Positions 25,916 to 34,879 of a stretch of DNA of 64,000 nucleotides are shown here, one piece after another. Source of the DNA: Acinetobacter calcoaceticus (GTDB lineage Bacteria; Pseudomonadota; Gammaproteobacteria; Pseudomonadales; Moraxellaceae); the NCBI RefSeq assembly GCF_016508255.1, contig NZ_JADVKT010000003.1:186001-250000 (forward strand), given 5' to 3'. Position numbers and translations under genes: made by a program. The notes beneath the pieces were generated by a model. The model ran no database searches, was not told the DNA's origin, and saw only the letters and a list, made by a program, of their open reading frames with translations. Each line of letters begins with the position of its first letter. The first letter of the stretch is position 1.

Positions 25916-25999
25916 TTATACGCGCGCGTGGCGCAGCATCAGGAGTTGCAGATGATGTCTTGCTTGAAGAGGCGGGGCAAACAAGTAATTCGTTTTCAT
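25916..25999 (-). CDS. leuL: Leucine-rich leader peptide upstream of leuA
   Basis: A 27-codon frame starting MKTNYLFAPP and ending LQLLMLRHARV. Leu is at positions 6, 11, 18, 20, 21 and 23, with CTG CAA CTC CTG ATG CTG in tandem. CTG and CTC are uncommon Leu codons in this genome, whose genes mostly use TTA/TTG, so the cluster should stall ribosomes when charged leucine is low. It lies 136 bases upstream of leuA on the same strand. The ribosome binding site is weak. The gene symbol is used by analogy to enterobacterial leuL; sequences are unrelated. Confidence 0.6.
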   Translation of the reverse strand: MKTNYLFAPPLQARHHLQLLMLRHARV

Positions 26000-26240
26000 C
26001 TCTAGACCGTGAAATAATAAGTTTGGTGGTTTGCTGGTATGTTTATCATTTAGATATATCACATCTCAATGATAAGATTACACCTTGTGCAAAATTCTTA
26101 TCATAATTTTAATTAAGTTGTTTAGAAAATAATTTTCTAATTTTGCACTGTTTATGATTTTATGGAAAATAATTTTCATATTTTTGCCATATCTAGGTAA
26201 AAATATTTATTTAGTCTTAATAAGGCAAAAATAAATGTAG
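26000..26240 (-). promoter_or_regulatory. AT-rich region with two copies of a 13-bp palindrome, probable leuA promoter region
   Basis: GAAAATAATTTTC occurs at 26125-26137 and 26165-26177, the centres exactly 40 bases apart (about four helical turns). The first copy extends to TAGAAAATAATTTTCTA. An inverted repeat TTATCATT (26043-26050) / AATGATAA (26068-26075) lies nearer the leader peptide. The piuC gene ends at 26241, so these sites lie between piuC and the leuA leader and are positioned to control leuA. No gene is seen here. Confidence 0.4.
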
Positions 26241-26924
26241 TTACAGTTCAGCCCACTTTCGCATCAGATTATGATAAATATTAGTCAGTTTAATCACTTC
26301 ACTATGGTTATCACCTAGCTGCATTCTCAAGTTTTGTACGGTTTGATCTAAGTTAAAAAGCATGTGACGTTCAGCATCATCACGCACCATACTTTGGACC
26401 CAGAAAAAAGAAGCAATACGACAGCCAGCAGTAATAGCAGTCACTTCATGCAAACTAGTAGATGGATATAAAATCATATCTCCTGCTGGTAACTTTACTT
26501 CGTGATAGCCATAAGTATCCTCTACGACAAGATCACCACCTTCATATTCATCGGGTTCACTTAAAAATAAAGTGCATGACAAATCAGTTCTAAGCCGTTC
26601 ATTCGTACCTCGTATGCGACGAATAGAATTATCTACATGGAAACCAAAAGACTCCTGATTTTCATAACGATTAAAAAGAGGGGGGATGATATCAAGTGGA
26701 ATTGCGGCAGATAAAAATAATGGGTGCTTGCCTAGCGCTTCAAGAATAATATTGCTGAGATGTTGGGTAAGTGGATGATCTTCAGGGAGTTGCTGATTGT
26801 GTTTTACAGTTGCAGAGAGCGTACCAGCGGTTACTTTGCCATTGACCCATTCAATTTTATCCATTTCATCACGAAAATATTGGACCTGTTCTTTACTCAA
26901 TACATTGGGAATATGGTGGATCAC
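26241..26924 (-). CDS. piuC: PKHD-type Fe(II)/2-oxoglutarate hydroxylase PiuC
   Basis: A 227-residue 2-oxoglutarate/Fe(II) dioxygenase of the PiuC/YbiX group. The metal-binding HxD is in [11 protein letters not shown], the distal His in PSTSLHEVT, and the 2-oxoglutarate Arg in [10 protein letters not shown]. It begins [20 protein letters not shown]. PiuC genes sit next to Fiu/PiuA-type catecholate receptors, as here, and are iron-regulated. The substrate is unknown, but a siderophore or its peptide part is the usual suggestion. A terminator hairpin separates it from the receptor gene. Confidence 0.9.
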   Translation of the reverse strand: MIHHIPNVLSKEQVQYFRDEMDKIEWVNGKVTAGTLSATVKHNQQLPEDHPLTQHLSNIILEALGKHPLFLSAAIPLDIIPPLFNRYENQESFGFHVDNSIRRIRGTNERLRTDLSCTLFLSEPDEYEGGDLVVEDTYGYHEVKLPAGDMILYPSTSLHEVTAITAGCRIASFFWVQSMVRDDAERHMLFNLDQTVQNLRMQLGDNHSEVIKLTNIYHNLMRKWAEL

Positions 26925-26959
26925 GGTGATACCTGCGAGTAATAAATAGTAAAAAAATT

Positions 26960-26989
26960 AAAATAGCCTCTAACAATAGAGGCTATTTT
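26960..26989. terminator. Strong hairpin between receptor gene and piuC
   Basis: A perfect 13-bp stem (AAAATAGCCTCTA / TAGAGGCTATTTT) with a 4-base loop. It lies 35 bases upstream of the piuC start and about 40 bases downstream of the receptor stop. Confidence 0.85.
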
Positions 26990-26998
26990 ATATCAGAA

Positions 26999-27017
26999 CC
27001 CATAAAAATATTATGGG
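26999..27017 (-). terminator. Second hairpin after the receptor stop
   Basis: A 7-bp perfect stem (CCCATAA / TTATGGG) with a 5-base loop lies 14 bases after the receptor stop. It is weaker than the hairpin at 26960-26989 and forms a tandem with it. Confidence 0.5.
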
Positions 27018-27030
27018 ATTCTAAATTAAC

Positions 27031-29322
27031 TTAGTATTTAAAGTTAATTGCGAGTACTGCACTACGACCTTCTGCTTCTGTTGCATAGTGAGAAGCATAA
27101 GCTTTAGTGAAGTAGCGTTTGTCAGATAAGTTGTTTAGGTTGAGCTGTAAATTAACGTTCTTATTTACATCATAACGAGCCATGGCGTCATAACGAACAT
27201 AACCTGGAACATATTTGGTATTTGCAGCATCTCCAAATACTTTGTCCATAGCAACTGCACCAGCACCTACCGCCACTTGCGGTAATACTTTATATGTTGT
27301 CCAAAGAGTCGCTGAGTTTTTCGCTACGTTTTGTACTTGATTGCCATTTGTTGGGCTTGGAACATAGTTGCCATTACTATCTTTAGCATATCCACCATCA
27401 ACAATTTCGCTATCTAGATATGTATAGCCAGCAGAAACTGCCCACTTCTCAGTAATATTGCCATTTGCACCTAATTCAATGCCGTCAACACGTGTTTCAC
27501 CAATATTTCTTGTGAAACCATCGGTACCTAAAGCACGTGTATTGGTTTTTTCAGTACGGAAAATGGCGGCAGTTAAGTTCAAGCGATTATTTAGTACATC
27601 CCATTTTGTACCTAACTCATAAGTTTTAACTTCTTCTGGCTTAAGGTTGTTGATCGCTCTTGCTTGTTCGTCGGTTGTGTTACGACCTGGAACACTAATT
27701 CCTTCTGAACCATCACCAGCATCTACACCTACTGGGTTCGCTGAGGTTGCATAGCTTAAATAAATAGAACCATTCTCGGCAGGCTTAAATGTGATACCTG
27801 CTTGATAGTTAAAGAAGTCATTGCTTGAACTGTATTTTGTTCCAGCCTTGATGAGTGAGGCACCTGAGCCTGAGTCTTGATTATACTTAACATCAGTATC
27901 AAATTTATCCCAACGTACACCTAAGTCAATTAACCATTGCGGTGTAATTTCAATGTTATTTAATGCGTAAATTGACTGGGTCTTAGATGTAATGTTGGTA
28001 ACATTTGGGTTTGCTTGTATACGACCTAACCATGGATCATTGGGATTAGGGTTATTAAGGTCAGTACACCAACCATATGAATTAGCAACAGAACAAGCAT
28101 TGGTTGAGCCACTGCCTGTAATATTTGTAGTATTAGGATCAGTTACGATGTTCGTACCACGATCTGAGTCTTGCTTGCTATATTCAGCACCAATATTAAA
28201 CGTGTGCTTAAGAGAACCGGTATTGAACTTACCTTTTAGTGATAACTGATCAGTAAAACTGTCTGTATCAGTAATATTGGTATTTACACGACGCCAAACC
28301 TTACCATTAACAATGTTGCCTTGGCTGTCATCTGGTTGAGTCCATAAATAATTGTTTTTAGATTTACCATACACCGCAGTATTACTGAGGGTTAGGTTAT
28401 CATTGAAATCATGTTCGAGCTTAAATGTACCAATCTGGTTTTCTTGTTTTTGAAAATCGCGATCTTTCCAGCCGTAATAAATACCTTGTTTAACATTAAC
28501 TGGTTTACCAACAGTTGCTTTTTTAATTACGTCGTATTGATAAGGAACGCCTGAATCAGGTGTATCATCAGTTTTTAAATAGTAATAACTGAGTGTTCCG
28601 CGGGTAGCGCTATCTAGACCAAAACTAATACTTGGTGCAATACCGGCACGTTTATATTCTGCACCATTACTTTGTCCAGCTTTGTCATTCTGATGCCCCA
28701 TCACGACAACACGGGCAGCCACACCATTACCAAAGTCTTTATTGCCATCTAAGGTAACGCGTGCATAGTTATCTGTACCCCCAGCAACAGAACCTTCAAG
28801 TGAATCACCTTTTTTTGCGACTTTAGTAATCAGGTTAATGCTACCACCTGAACTACCCGCACCACCTAAAGCAGATGCAGAACCTTTAATCACTTCAACT
28901 TGGTCGACAGCAAACATTTCACGATTTTGAGATGTTGCACTACGAACACCGTCTACATACATCGAACTTTCTGAATTGTAGCCACGAATGAAAGGGCGGT
29001 CGCCATTTGGATTACCACCTTCACCTGCACCTAAAGTAATGCCAGGAACTGTACGTAATGCATCTGCTAAAGTCGTTACTTTCGTATCTTCAATAAGTTG
29101 TTTTGAAATAATTGAAACTGATTTTGGAGTATCTAAAAGGGGAGCTACGAATTTAGAGTTTGCTGACTGATCTACTTTTAAAGATTCTTCTTTTGTCGCT
29201 TGGGTATGGATCGTTGGTAATTGTGAAACAGCTTCTTGTGCCATTGCAGTTGTTGCAATCATCGAAAGGGATGAGGCGATTGCAGAGGAAACTATTTTTT
29301 TACGTGTTCTAATCAATGACAT
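27031..29322 (-). CDS. TonB-dependent catecholate siderophore receptor (Fiu/PiuA type)
   Basis: A 763-residue outer-membrane receptor. The N-terminal signal peptide ends near AMA-QEA (about residue 28). The plug domain at about 60-170 includes LLDTPKSVSIISKQLIED, ALRTVPGITLGAGEGGNPNG and the GSASALGGAGSSGGSINLITK loop. A 22-strand barrel region follows and ends AVLAINFKY. Such receptors import ferric catecholates, energised by TonB-ExbB-ExbD (encoded at 7.5-9.4 kb). Closeness to piuC argues for the PiuA/Fiu branch, members of which also take up siderophore-linked beta-lactams in Acinetobacter. A good Fur-box candidate lies 34 bases upstream. Confidence 0.9.
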   Translation of the reverse strand: MSLIRTRKKIVSSAIASSLSMIATTAMAQEAVSQLPTIHTQATKEESLKVDQSANSKFVAPLLDTPKSVSIISKQLIEDTKVTTLADALRTVPGITLGAGEGGNPNGDRPFIRGYNSESSMYVDGVRSATSQNREMFAVDQVEVIKGSASALGGAGSSGGSINLITKVAKKGDSLEGSVAGGTDNYARVTLDGNKDFGNGVAARVVVMGHQNDKAGQSNGAEYKRAGIAPSISFGLDSATRGTLSYYYLKTDDTPDSGVPYQYDVIKKATVGKPVNVKQGIYYGWKDRDFQKQENQIGTFKLEHDFNDNLTLSNTAVYGKSKNNYLWTQPDDSQGNIVNGKVWRRVNTNITDTDSFTDQLSLKGKFNTGSLKHTFNIGAEYSKQDSDRGTNIVTDPNTTNITGSGSTNACSVANSYGWCTDLNNPNPNDPWLGRIQANPNVTNITSKTQSIYALNNIEITPQWLIDLGVRWDKFDTDVKYNQDSGSGASLIKAGTKYSSSNDFFNYQAGITFKPAENGSIYLSYATSANPVGVDAGDGSEGISVPGRNTTDEQARAINNLKPEEVKTYELGTKWDVLNNRLNLTAAIFRTEKTNTRALGTDGFTRNIGETRVDGIELGANGNITEKWAVSAGYTYLDSEIVDGGYAKDSNGNYVPSPTNGNQVQNVAKNSATLWTTYKVLPQVAVGAGAVAMDKVFGDAANTKYVPGYVRYDAMARYDVNKNVNLQLNLNNLSDKRYFTKAYASHYATEAEGRSAVLAINFKY

Positions 29323-29355
29323 AACTTTCAGGGCTTAAATACAAAAGGTTATGCG

Positions 29356-29374
29356 AATAATAATGATTCTTATT
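29356..29374 (-). promoter_or_regulatory. Probable Fur box of the siderophore receptor gene
   Basis: AATAATAATGATTCTTATT is a 19-bp palindrome matching its own reverse complement in 8 of 9 arm positions. It resembles the Fur consensus in length and A/T-GAT pattern. It lies 34 bases upstream of a TonB-dependent receptor start, where iron-dependent repression is expected. Confidence 0.6.
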
Positions 29375-29656
29375 TATATGTACAGTTTGTGTTAACTGGA
29401 TTTCTCGATTGAATTGTGAAGATAAATTGAATAATCGAATAGTAATTTGTGCTTTTATGTAGCTAATTTACTGATTCTTAGTAAGTGTTTGCTAAAACGA
29501 TTAAACTTGGATTTTGATTGTAATTTTAGATTTATGAAGAATAACTAAAAAATTAGTTTTACTTAAGGTTTTATGAAAAATATTTAAAGAATCATAAAAT
29601 TACTGGGAAATTTACTACAATAACGACCTTAAGTTAAATGAAGTGATCGGTTAATT
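29375..29656 (+). other. Non-coding AT-rich gap between the receptor gene and tig
   Basis: No protein-like frame is visible on either strand here. The stretch separates divergent transcription units, and I see no further strong hairpins. Confidence 0.6.
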
Positions 29657-29684
29657 TTGTATATCTGGAAAGTTGTCATATAAT
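29657..29684 (+). promoter_or_regulatory. Probable sigma-70 promoter of tig
   Basis: TTGTAT (29657-29662) and a perfect TATAAT (29679-29684) have a 16-base spacer, about 50 bases ahead of the trigger factor ATG. Confidence 0.6.
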
Positions 29685-29736
29685 ACAGCACTTTTTTAAA
29701 AACTGTTCCTACTCACTAATTTTTATCGAGGAAGCC

Positions 29737-31071
29737 ATGCAAGTAACGACTGAAGCGGTTTCGGGCGTTGCCCGTCGTTTAAATGTGTCTGTACCGACGA
29801 GCCGTATTAACGAGCAATTTGAAGCTCGTTTGAAGCGCACTGCCAAAACTGTGAAGATCAACGGCTTCCGTCCAGGTAAAGTACCTGAAAACGTTGTTCG
29901 TCGCGAATACGGTGCAAGCATTTATCAAGAAGTTGTAAATGACATCATTCGTGATAGCGTTTTTGAAGCAATTCAACAAGAAAAAATCAATGCGGTAGGT
30001 ATGCCGAACATTGATAAAGTTGAACATAAAGAAGATGCTTTAGTTTTTGAAGCGACTGTAGAAGTTTATCCAGAAGTTGCAGTACAAGCATTCGACGGTT
30101 TAGAAGTTGAACGTAAAACAGCTGAAATTAAAGATGCTGACGTTGATGCTATGATCGAAAACTTGCAAAAACAACGTCAAACTTGGGCTGTAACCAAGGG
30201 TATGGCGAAAAAAGACATGCAAGTAACTTTCGATTTTGAAGGTACTGTTGATGGTGAGAAGTTTGAAGGCGGTGCTGCTGAAGACTTTAAACTTGTGTTA
30301 GGTTCAGGTCGTATGATTCCTGGCTTTGAAGACGGCATCATCGGCATGAAAGCTGGCGAAGAGAAAGTAATTGATGTTACTTTCCCTGAAGACTACCAAG
30401 CTGAAAACTTGGCTGGTAAAGCTGCTCAGTTCAAAATCACTGTGAAGCAAGTTGAAAAATCAAAACTTCCAGAAATTGATGCTGAATTCTTGAAAATCTT
30501 CGGTGTAACTGAAGAAGAAGGCGTTGAGAAATTAAAAGCTGACGTTCGCAAGAATATGGAACGTGAAGTTCGCAATGGTTTACGTAACCAAGTTAAACAA
30601 GCTGCTTTTGATGCACTTGTTGCTGCGAATGAAGTTGAAGTTCCAACTGCTATGGTTGCTCAAGAAATTGACCGTCAACGTCAACAAATGGTTCAACAAT
30701 TCACTCAACAATTTGGTGGTGCAGGCGCGCAATCTTTTGACAAGAGCATGCTTCCTGACGAATTGTTCAAAGAACAAGCAGAGCGTTCTGTTAAGCTTGG
30801 CGTGTTAGTAAGCAAAGTTTTAGCTGATGCTAAACTTGAAGTTGATCAATCACGCGTTGATGCTTACATTGACGACATGGCTTCTTCTTACGAAGATCCA
30901 ACTGAAGTAATTGAATACTTCAAAAATGATGCTCAACAACGTGCTCAAATCGAAGCAGTTGTATTAGAAGATCAAGTTGTTGATCACATCTTGGCTGCTG
31001 CTAAAGTGACTGACAAAGCTGTATCTTATGATGATTTGTTAAAAGAACAACAAGCTCGCCGTATGGGCTAA
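29737..31071 (+). CDS. tig: Trigger factor
   Basis: A 444-residue ribosome-associated chaperone. The N-terminal ribosome-binding domain carries the signature GFRPGKVP. The FKBP-type prolyl isomerase domain spans about 150-240 ([36 protein letters not shown]). A long helical C-terminal substrate-binding domain follows. It binds near the ribosomal exit tunnel and shields nascent chains. Gene order tig-clpP-clpX is conserved. Its own promoter and terminator indicate separate transcription. Confidence 0.97.
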   Translation: MQVTTEAVSGVARRLNVSVPTSRINEQFEARLKRTAKTVKINGFRPGKVPENVVRREYGASIYQEVVNDIIRDSVFEAIQQEKINAVGMPNIDKVEHKEDALVFEATVEVYPEVAVQAFDGLEVERKTAEIKDADVDAMIENLQKQRQTWAVTKGMAKKDMQVTFDFEGTVDGEKFEGGAAEDFKLVLGSGRMIPGFEDGIIGMKAGEEKVIDVTFPEDYQAENLAGKAAQFKITVKQVEKSKLPEIDAEFLKIFGVTEEEGVEKLKADVRKNMEREVRNGLRNQVKQAAFDALVAANEVEVPTAMVAQEIDRQRQQMVQQFTQQFGGAGAQSFDKSMLPDELFKEQAERSVKLGVLVSKVLADAKLEVDQSRVDAYIDDMASSYEDPTEVIEYFKNDAQQRAQIEAVVLEDQVVDHILAAAKVTDKAVSYDDLLKEQQARRMG

Positions 31072-31087
31072 TCTTTTAAGAAGTCAG

Positions 31088-31112
31088 AAAAAGGCGCTTT
31101 AGGCGCCTTTTT
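31088..31112 (+). terminator. Terminator of tig
   Basis: AAAAAGGCGC, a short loop and GCGCCTTTTT lie 16 bases past the tig stop. Confidence 0.88.
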
Positions 31113-31264
31113 CATTTTTCATTATGTGGTTAATTTGAGTGCGACATTAAGTACTTAGGTATAAATAATATAATATTTCAGTGCGAACCTTTTGCAATTT
31201 GAGAAATTATCCCGCATATTGTTGCCATAGGTTAAGTCACAAAAAATTTAGGAATAAATAACGT

Positions 31265-31870
31265 ATGTATGTTCCAACAATTGAAAATGCTTTAGTTCCT
31301 GTTGTGGTTGAACAATCTTCTCGCGGCGAACGTTCTTTTGATATTTATTCACGACTTTTACGTGAGCGCGTCATTTTTTTAACAGGTGAAGTTGAAGACA
31401 ACATGGCAAACCTTATTGTTGCCCAAATGTTGTTTTTAGAAGCTGAAAATCCTGATAAAGATATCCACCTTTATATCAATTCACCGGGTGGGTCTGTGAC
31501 AGCTGGTATGGCCATTTATGACACGATGCAGTTTATTAAACCTGATGTCGTGACATACTGTATGGGTCAGGCTGCTTCTATGGGTGCATTCCTGTTAAAT
31601 GCTGGTGCTAAAGGCAAACGCTATTGCCTTGAAAATGCCCGTGTAATGATCCACCAACCATTGGGTGGTTTCCGTGGTCAAGCGTCAGATATTGAAATTC
31701 ATGCGCGTGAAATTCTATTTATTAAAGAACGTTTAAACCGCTTAATGGCAGAGCATAGTGGTCAAGACTATGAAACTGTTGCTCGTGATACAGACCGTGA
31801 TAATTTCATGACAGCGCAAGCTGCTAAAGAATATGGTTTGGTTGATCAGGTGTTAAGTAAGCGTCCGTAA
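31265..31870 (+). CDS. clpP: ATP-dependent Clp protease proteolytic subunit
   Basis: A 201-residue serine peptidase (S14). The catalytic Ser105 is in [10 protein letters not shown], His130 in VMIHQPLGG and Asp179 in RDTDRDN, matching E. coli ClpP spacing. The short N-terminal propeptide ([16 protein letters not shown]) is typical. It forms a tetradecameric chamber fed by ClpX or ClpA. A possible -10 element TATAAT is at 31169-31174. clpX follows 105 bases downstream. Confidence 0.97.
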   Translation: MYVPTIENALVPVVVEQSSRGERSFDIYSRLLRERVIFLTGEVEDNMANLIVAQMLFLEAENPDKDIHLYINSPGGSVTAGMAIYDTMQFIKPDVVTYCMGQAASMGAFLLNAGAKGKRYCLENARVMIHQPLGGFRGQASDIEIHAREILFIKERLNRLMAEHSGQDYETVARDTDRDNFMTAQAAKEYGLVDQVLSKRP

Positions 31871-31975
31871 GGAACTTCTTACATAAATAACTTGAGATGT
31901 TGAAAAACATCTCCATTTAGTTATCTATGCAGTGCATCTTGCCCTAATATTTAAGATTCTATTTGTGGAGTGAAT

Positions 31976-33289
31976 ATGTCCGAACATCCTCAAGGACAAA
32001 AACATTGTTCATTTTGCGGTAAAACGCAGTCTGAAGTCGGGAAACTGATTGCAGGTGAGGACGCATATATTTGTAATGAATGTGTGGATGTCTGCTTAGA
32101 CCTTGTACAAACCAGCCAACAGGTTGAAGCAGGGGACTGGGCGAGTAAGGCATTGCCAAAACCACATGAAATACGTGCTGCGCTTGATCAATATGTGATT
32201 GGTCAAGATCTTGCCAAAAAGACACTCTCTGTTGCGGTTTATAACCATTATAAACGCCTAAAAGTTGGTCATAATGGCCATGTGTCTAAAGAAGTAGAAA
32301 TTGCTAAAAGTAACATTCTACTGATTGGACCTACAGGTTCAGGTAAAACTTTACTTGCGCAAACATTGGCTCGCCTTTTAGATGTTCCATTTGCAATGGC
32401 AGATGCAACGACATTAACCGAAGCGGGTTATGTAGGTGAAGATGTTGAAAATATTGTACAAAAGCTTTTGCAAAAAGCGGACTACGATGTAGAGAAAGCT
32501 CAGAAGGGCATTATCTATATTGATGAAATTGACAAGATTACTCGTAAATCTGAAAATCCGTCAATTACACGTGATGTTTCTGGTGAAGGTGTACAACAAG
32601 CATTATTAAAAATGATTGAAGGTACAGTGGCTTCTATTCCTCCGCAAGGTGGACGTAAGCATCCGCAGCAAGAGTTTATCCAAATTGACACCTCGAATAT
32701 CTTGTTTATTTGTGGTGGTGCATTTTCTGGTTTGGAAAAAATTGTACAGCAGCGTCAAGAGAAAGGCGGTATTGGTTTTACTGCTGATGTTAAAAACAAA
32801 GATGAAACCAAAAAACTTGCTGAATTGTTCCGTCAGGTTGAGCCAACCGACTTAGTGAAATTTGGTTTAATTCCAGAATTCATTGGTCGTTTACCCGTGA
32901 TTGCGACACTTGAAGAGTTGGACGAAGAAGCATTAATGCAAATTTTGACTGAGCCAAAAAATGCATTAACTCGCCAGTATCAATATCTTTTCACCATGGA
33001 AAATGTTGATCTGATTTTTGAAGATTCTGCATTACGTGCTATTGCGAAGAAAGCACTTGAACGTAATACGGGTGCGCGTGGTCTACGTTCTATTATGGAG
33101 AACGTACTGCTTGAAACCATGTACGATTTACCAAGCCGTAATGATGTCGGAACAGTCATCATTAATGAGGCAGTAATTAATGGTCAAGCGGAACCTGTTT
33201 ATAAGGCAGAGCGCCAACCTAAAGAAGCTGCAACGCAGGAAAGTGTTGCAAAGGCCGATTTAAAGGTTATTGATTCGAAGTCTGCTTAG
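31976..33289 (+). CDS. clpX: ATP-dependent Clp protease ATP-binding subunit ClpX
   Basis: The protein has 437 residues from the ATG at 31976 ([16 protein letters not shown]). A GTG two codons earlier is in frame, but GGAG spacing and family length favour the ATG. It has an N-terminal C4 zinc-binding domain (CSFCGK ... CNECVD), the AAA+ Walker A GPTGSGKT, Walker [11 protein letters not shown], the pore-loop region, and sensor II in [12 protein letters not shown]. It unfolds tagged substrates and feeds ClpP. Confidence 0.97.
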   Translation: MSEHPQGQKHCSFCGKTQSEVGKLIAGEDAYICNECVDVCLDLVQTSQQVEAGDWASKALPKPHEIRAALDQYVIGQDLAKKTLSVAVYNHYKRLKVGHNGHVSKEVEIAKSNILLIGPTGSGKTLLAQTLARLLDVPFAMADATTLTEAGYVGEDVENIVQKLLQKADYDVEKAQKGIIYIDEIDKITRKSENPSITRDVSGEGVQQALLKMIEGTVASIPPQGGRKHPQQEFIQIDTSNILFICGGAFSGLEKIVQQRQEKGGIGFTADVKNKDETKKLAELFRQVEPTDLVKFGLIPEFIGRLPVIATLEELDEEALMQILTEPKNALTRQYQYLFTMENVDLIFEDSALRAIAKKALERNTGARGLRSIMENVLLETMYDLPSRNDVGTVIINEAVINGQAEPVYKAERQPKEAATQESVAKADLKVIDSKSA

Positions 33290-33302
33290 ATTTCATTCAT
33301 CT

Positions 33303-33338
33303 AAAAAGCATGAATCACTGTAGTGATTCATGCTTTTT
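33303..33338 (+). terminator. Terminator of clpX
   Basis: A perfect 17-bp stem (AAAAAGCATGAATCACT / AGTGATTCATGCTTTTT) with a 2-base centre and additional T lies 13 bases past the clpX stop. Confidence 0.92.
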
Positions 33339-33441
33339 TTGTTTTCAATTTTTGTGGGCGGTGTTAATCTTAAAAATACAAAATACGCATAGTTTTGCGG
33401 TGTAAAAAATAAATCAAAAACAAAACGCTTTGAGGGATGCC

Positions 33442-34158
33442 ATGCGTTATTTAATCGTATCTTTGTGTTGTGCCGGACTGTTTGTGGGCTGTCAAAGTTC
33501 ATCTCATTTAGAAAAAAATACGGGTGAATTGACTGCAACCTTACCTAAAGTTGATGTAGATAAAGCACCTGGTGTATTTGATCAATACCATGTTGGTGGC
33601 TTTAGTATGGGTGGTTGGGTTAATCAAAAGTTGGGTCAGACCTTTGCACCAGTTAAACCACAAAATGCACAAGCTGCTGTAGTTTATCTATATCGTCCAG
33701 ATACAAAATGGAATCGTCAGGAGATTGCGGCGATTAATCTATTTGTGAATGGCAAGCGAATTCCGAGCTTGCTACATAATCATTATTATTGGATTGAATT
33801 ACCAGCAGGGACTTATCGTTTTGCTGCGAGCCGCCCTTTACTCGGTATTCATTTTCAAGAACCAAAATATATTGATATAACAGTAAATGCTGGAGCGTCT
33901 TATTATTTGAAATATGATGAAGAAAATAAAATTGAACGAAGCGAGCACACGGGGCCGTTTACGTTAATGCAGGACAATATTGGCCGTAGAGAAATTACTT
34001 TTACCGAATTGAAATCTTCAAGCTATAATTTCGTGGCAGAAGATGCTTCGGGTAAGATTCGACATAAGCCACAAGAATTAAAACCTGCCAAATATGATGA
34101 AAAGTCAGATGTCCATCTGATTAAGCCATTTAAATTATGGAACCCTTTAACTTGGTAA
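33442..34158 (+). CDS. DUF2846-domain lipoprotein
   Basis: The protein has 238 residues from the ATG at 33442, preceded by GAGGGAT. The frame begins at a TTG four codons earlier, but the ribosome binding site favours the ATG. A lipoprotein signal peptide (RYLIVSLCCAGLFVGC, lipobox FVGC) is followed by a DUF2846 region (AAVVYLYRPDTKWNRQEIAAIN, GKRIPSLLHNHYYWIELPAGTYRF). A less conserved C-terminal part contains TFTELKSSSYNF. DUF2846 proteins are envelope-associated with no known activity. The gene stands alone and converges on the DUF2059 gene. Confidence 0.78.
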   Translation: MRYLIVSLCCAGLFVGCQSSSHLEKNTGELTATLPKVDVDKAPGVFDQYHVGGFSMGGWVNQKLGQTFAPVKPQNAQAAVVYLYRPDTKWNRQEIAAINLFVNGKRIPSLLHNHYYWIELPAGTYRFAASRPLLGIHFQEPKYIDITVNAGASYYLKYDEENKIERSEHTGPFTLMQDNIGRREITFTELKSSSYNFVAEDASGKIRHKPQELKPAKYDEKSDVHLIKPFKLWNPLTW

Positions 34159-34167
34159 TGGCCTACA

Positions 34168-34203
34168 AAAGATAAAGAAAAGTTAAGACTTTTCTTTATC
34201 TTT
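34168..34203. terminator. Bidirectional terminator overlapping the end of the DUF2059 gene
   Basis: A perfect 16-bp inverted repeat (AAAGATAAAGAAAAGT / ACTTTTCTTTATCTTT) with a 4-base loop between convergent genes. Its right arm encodes the last residues (KDKEKS) and stop of the DUF2059 protein. Confidence 0.7.
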
Positions 34204-34737
34204 CATGAGTGGAGCAATAATTTTAAGCATCTCTTCTTGCATATGATCTCGTGCTTTTGGATCATTAAAGGTCTGTTGTCCTAACTCCATCATATATTCT
34301 GAAATTTGCCCCATAATCTGCACGTTTTTACGTGTAATTGATTGGCCTTCTGGGGTTTTCAAAAACTTAAGATTCGCTTGGATCTCTTCTTCAGAATATG
34401 TCTTTAAGTAAATATCTTGTAAGGCTTGTGCTGTTTTAGGATTGCTGATGAGTTGGTTACTTGAATCTTTCAAGAGTAAACCAAGCTTTTTCGCAGCTTC
34501 TTTTTCTTTCGGCCCTAAAGTTTTGATACCTGTAATATTACTAACGATCTGTTCAGCTTGTTGATCATAGTAAGGCGTTAATTCATTAATCGATTCTTTA
34601 AGCAGGTAATCAATTTGGCTCATTTGCATGAGTTCTTTAACTGAACTTAACTTAGCAGGAGAGGCAAATAAGCTTGTGGTAATGCAGCTTAGGCAAAGGC
34701 TAATTGAAAGATTTTTAAGAATAGGGCGAATAGTCAT
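34183..34737 (-). CDS. DUF2059-domain periplasmic protein
   Basis: The protein has 184 residues from the ATG at 34737 (MTIRPILKNLSISLCLSC). The frame reaches 34788, but only this start gives a proper signal peptide ending near LFA-SPAK. The mature part is helical, with the DUF2059 core (VKELMQMSQIDYLLKESI, LKFLKTPEGQSITRKN) and an acidic/basic tail. The family is exported and of unknown function. Its 3' end doubles as a terminator arm shared with the convergent lipoprotein gene. Confidence 0.78.
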   Translation of the reverse strand: MTIRPILKNLSISLCLSCITTSLFASPAKLSSVKELMQMSQIDYLLKESINELTPYYDQQAEQIVSNITGIKTLGPKEKEAAKKLGLLLKDSSNQLISNPKTAQALQDIYLKTYSEEEIQANLKFLKTPEGQSITRKNVQIMGQISEYMMELGQQTFNDPKARDHMQEEMLKIIAPLMKDKEKS

Positions 34738-34850
34738 GAAATGACCTATATTCAATATATGGCGAGAGAGTGCATTTATTAATAGCACAGATTGAAGAAG
34801 TAATTGTTACAATTCTTTTCGGATTTTAAAATAAAAAAAGAAAGTAATAA

Positions 34851-34874
34851 AAAAGCACCGAATTCGGTGCTTTT
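34851..34874 (-). terminator. Terminator of the fumarase gene
   Basis: A perfect 10-bp stem (AAAAGCACCG / CGGTGCTTTT) with an AATT centre lies 5 bases past the fumarase stop. Confidence 0.88.
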
Positions 34875-34879
34875 CTTGA

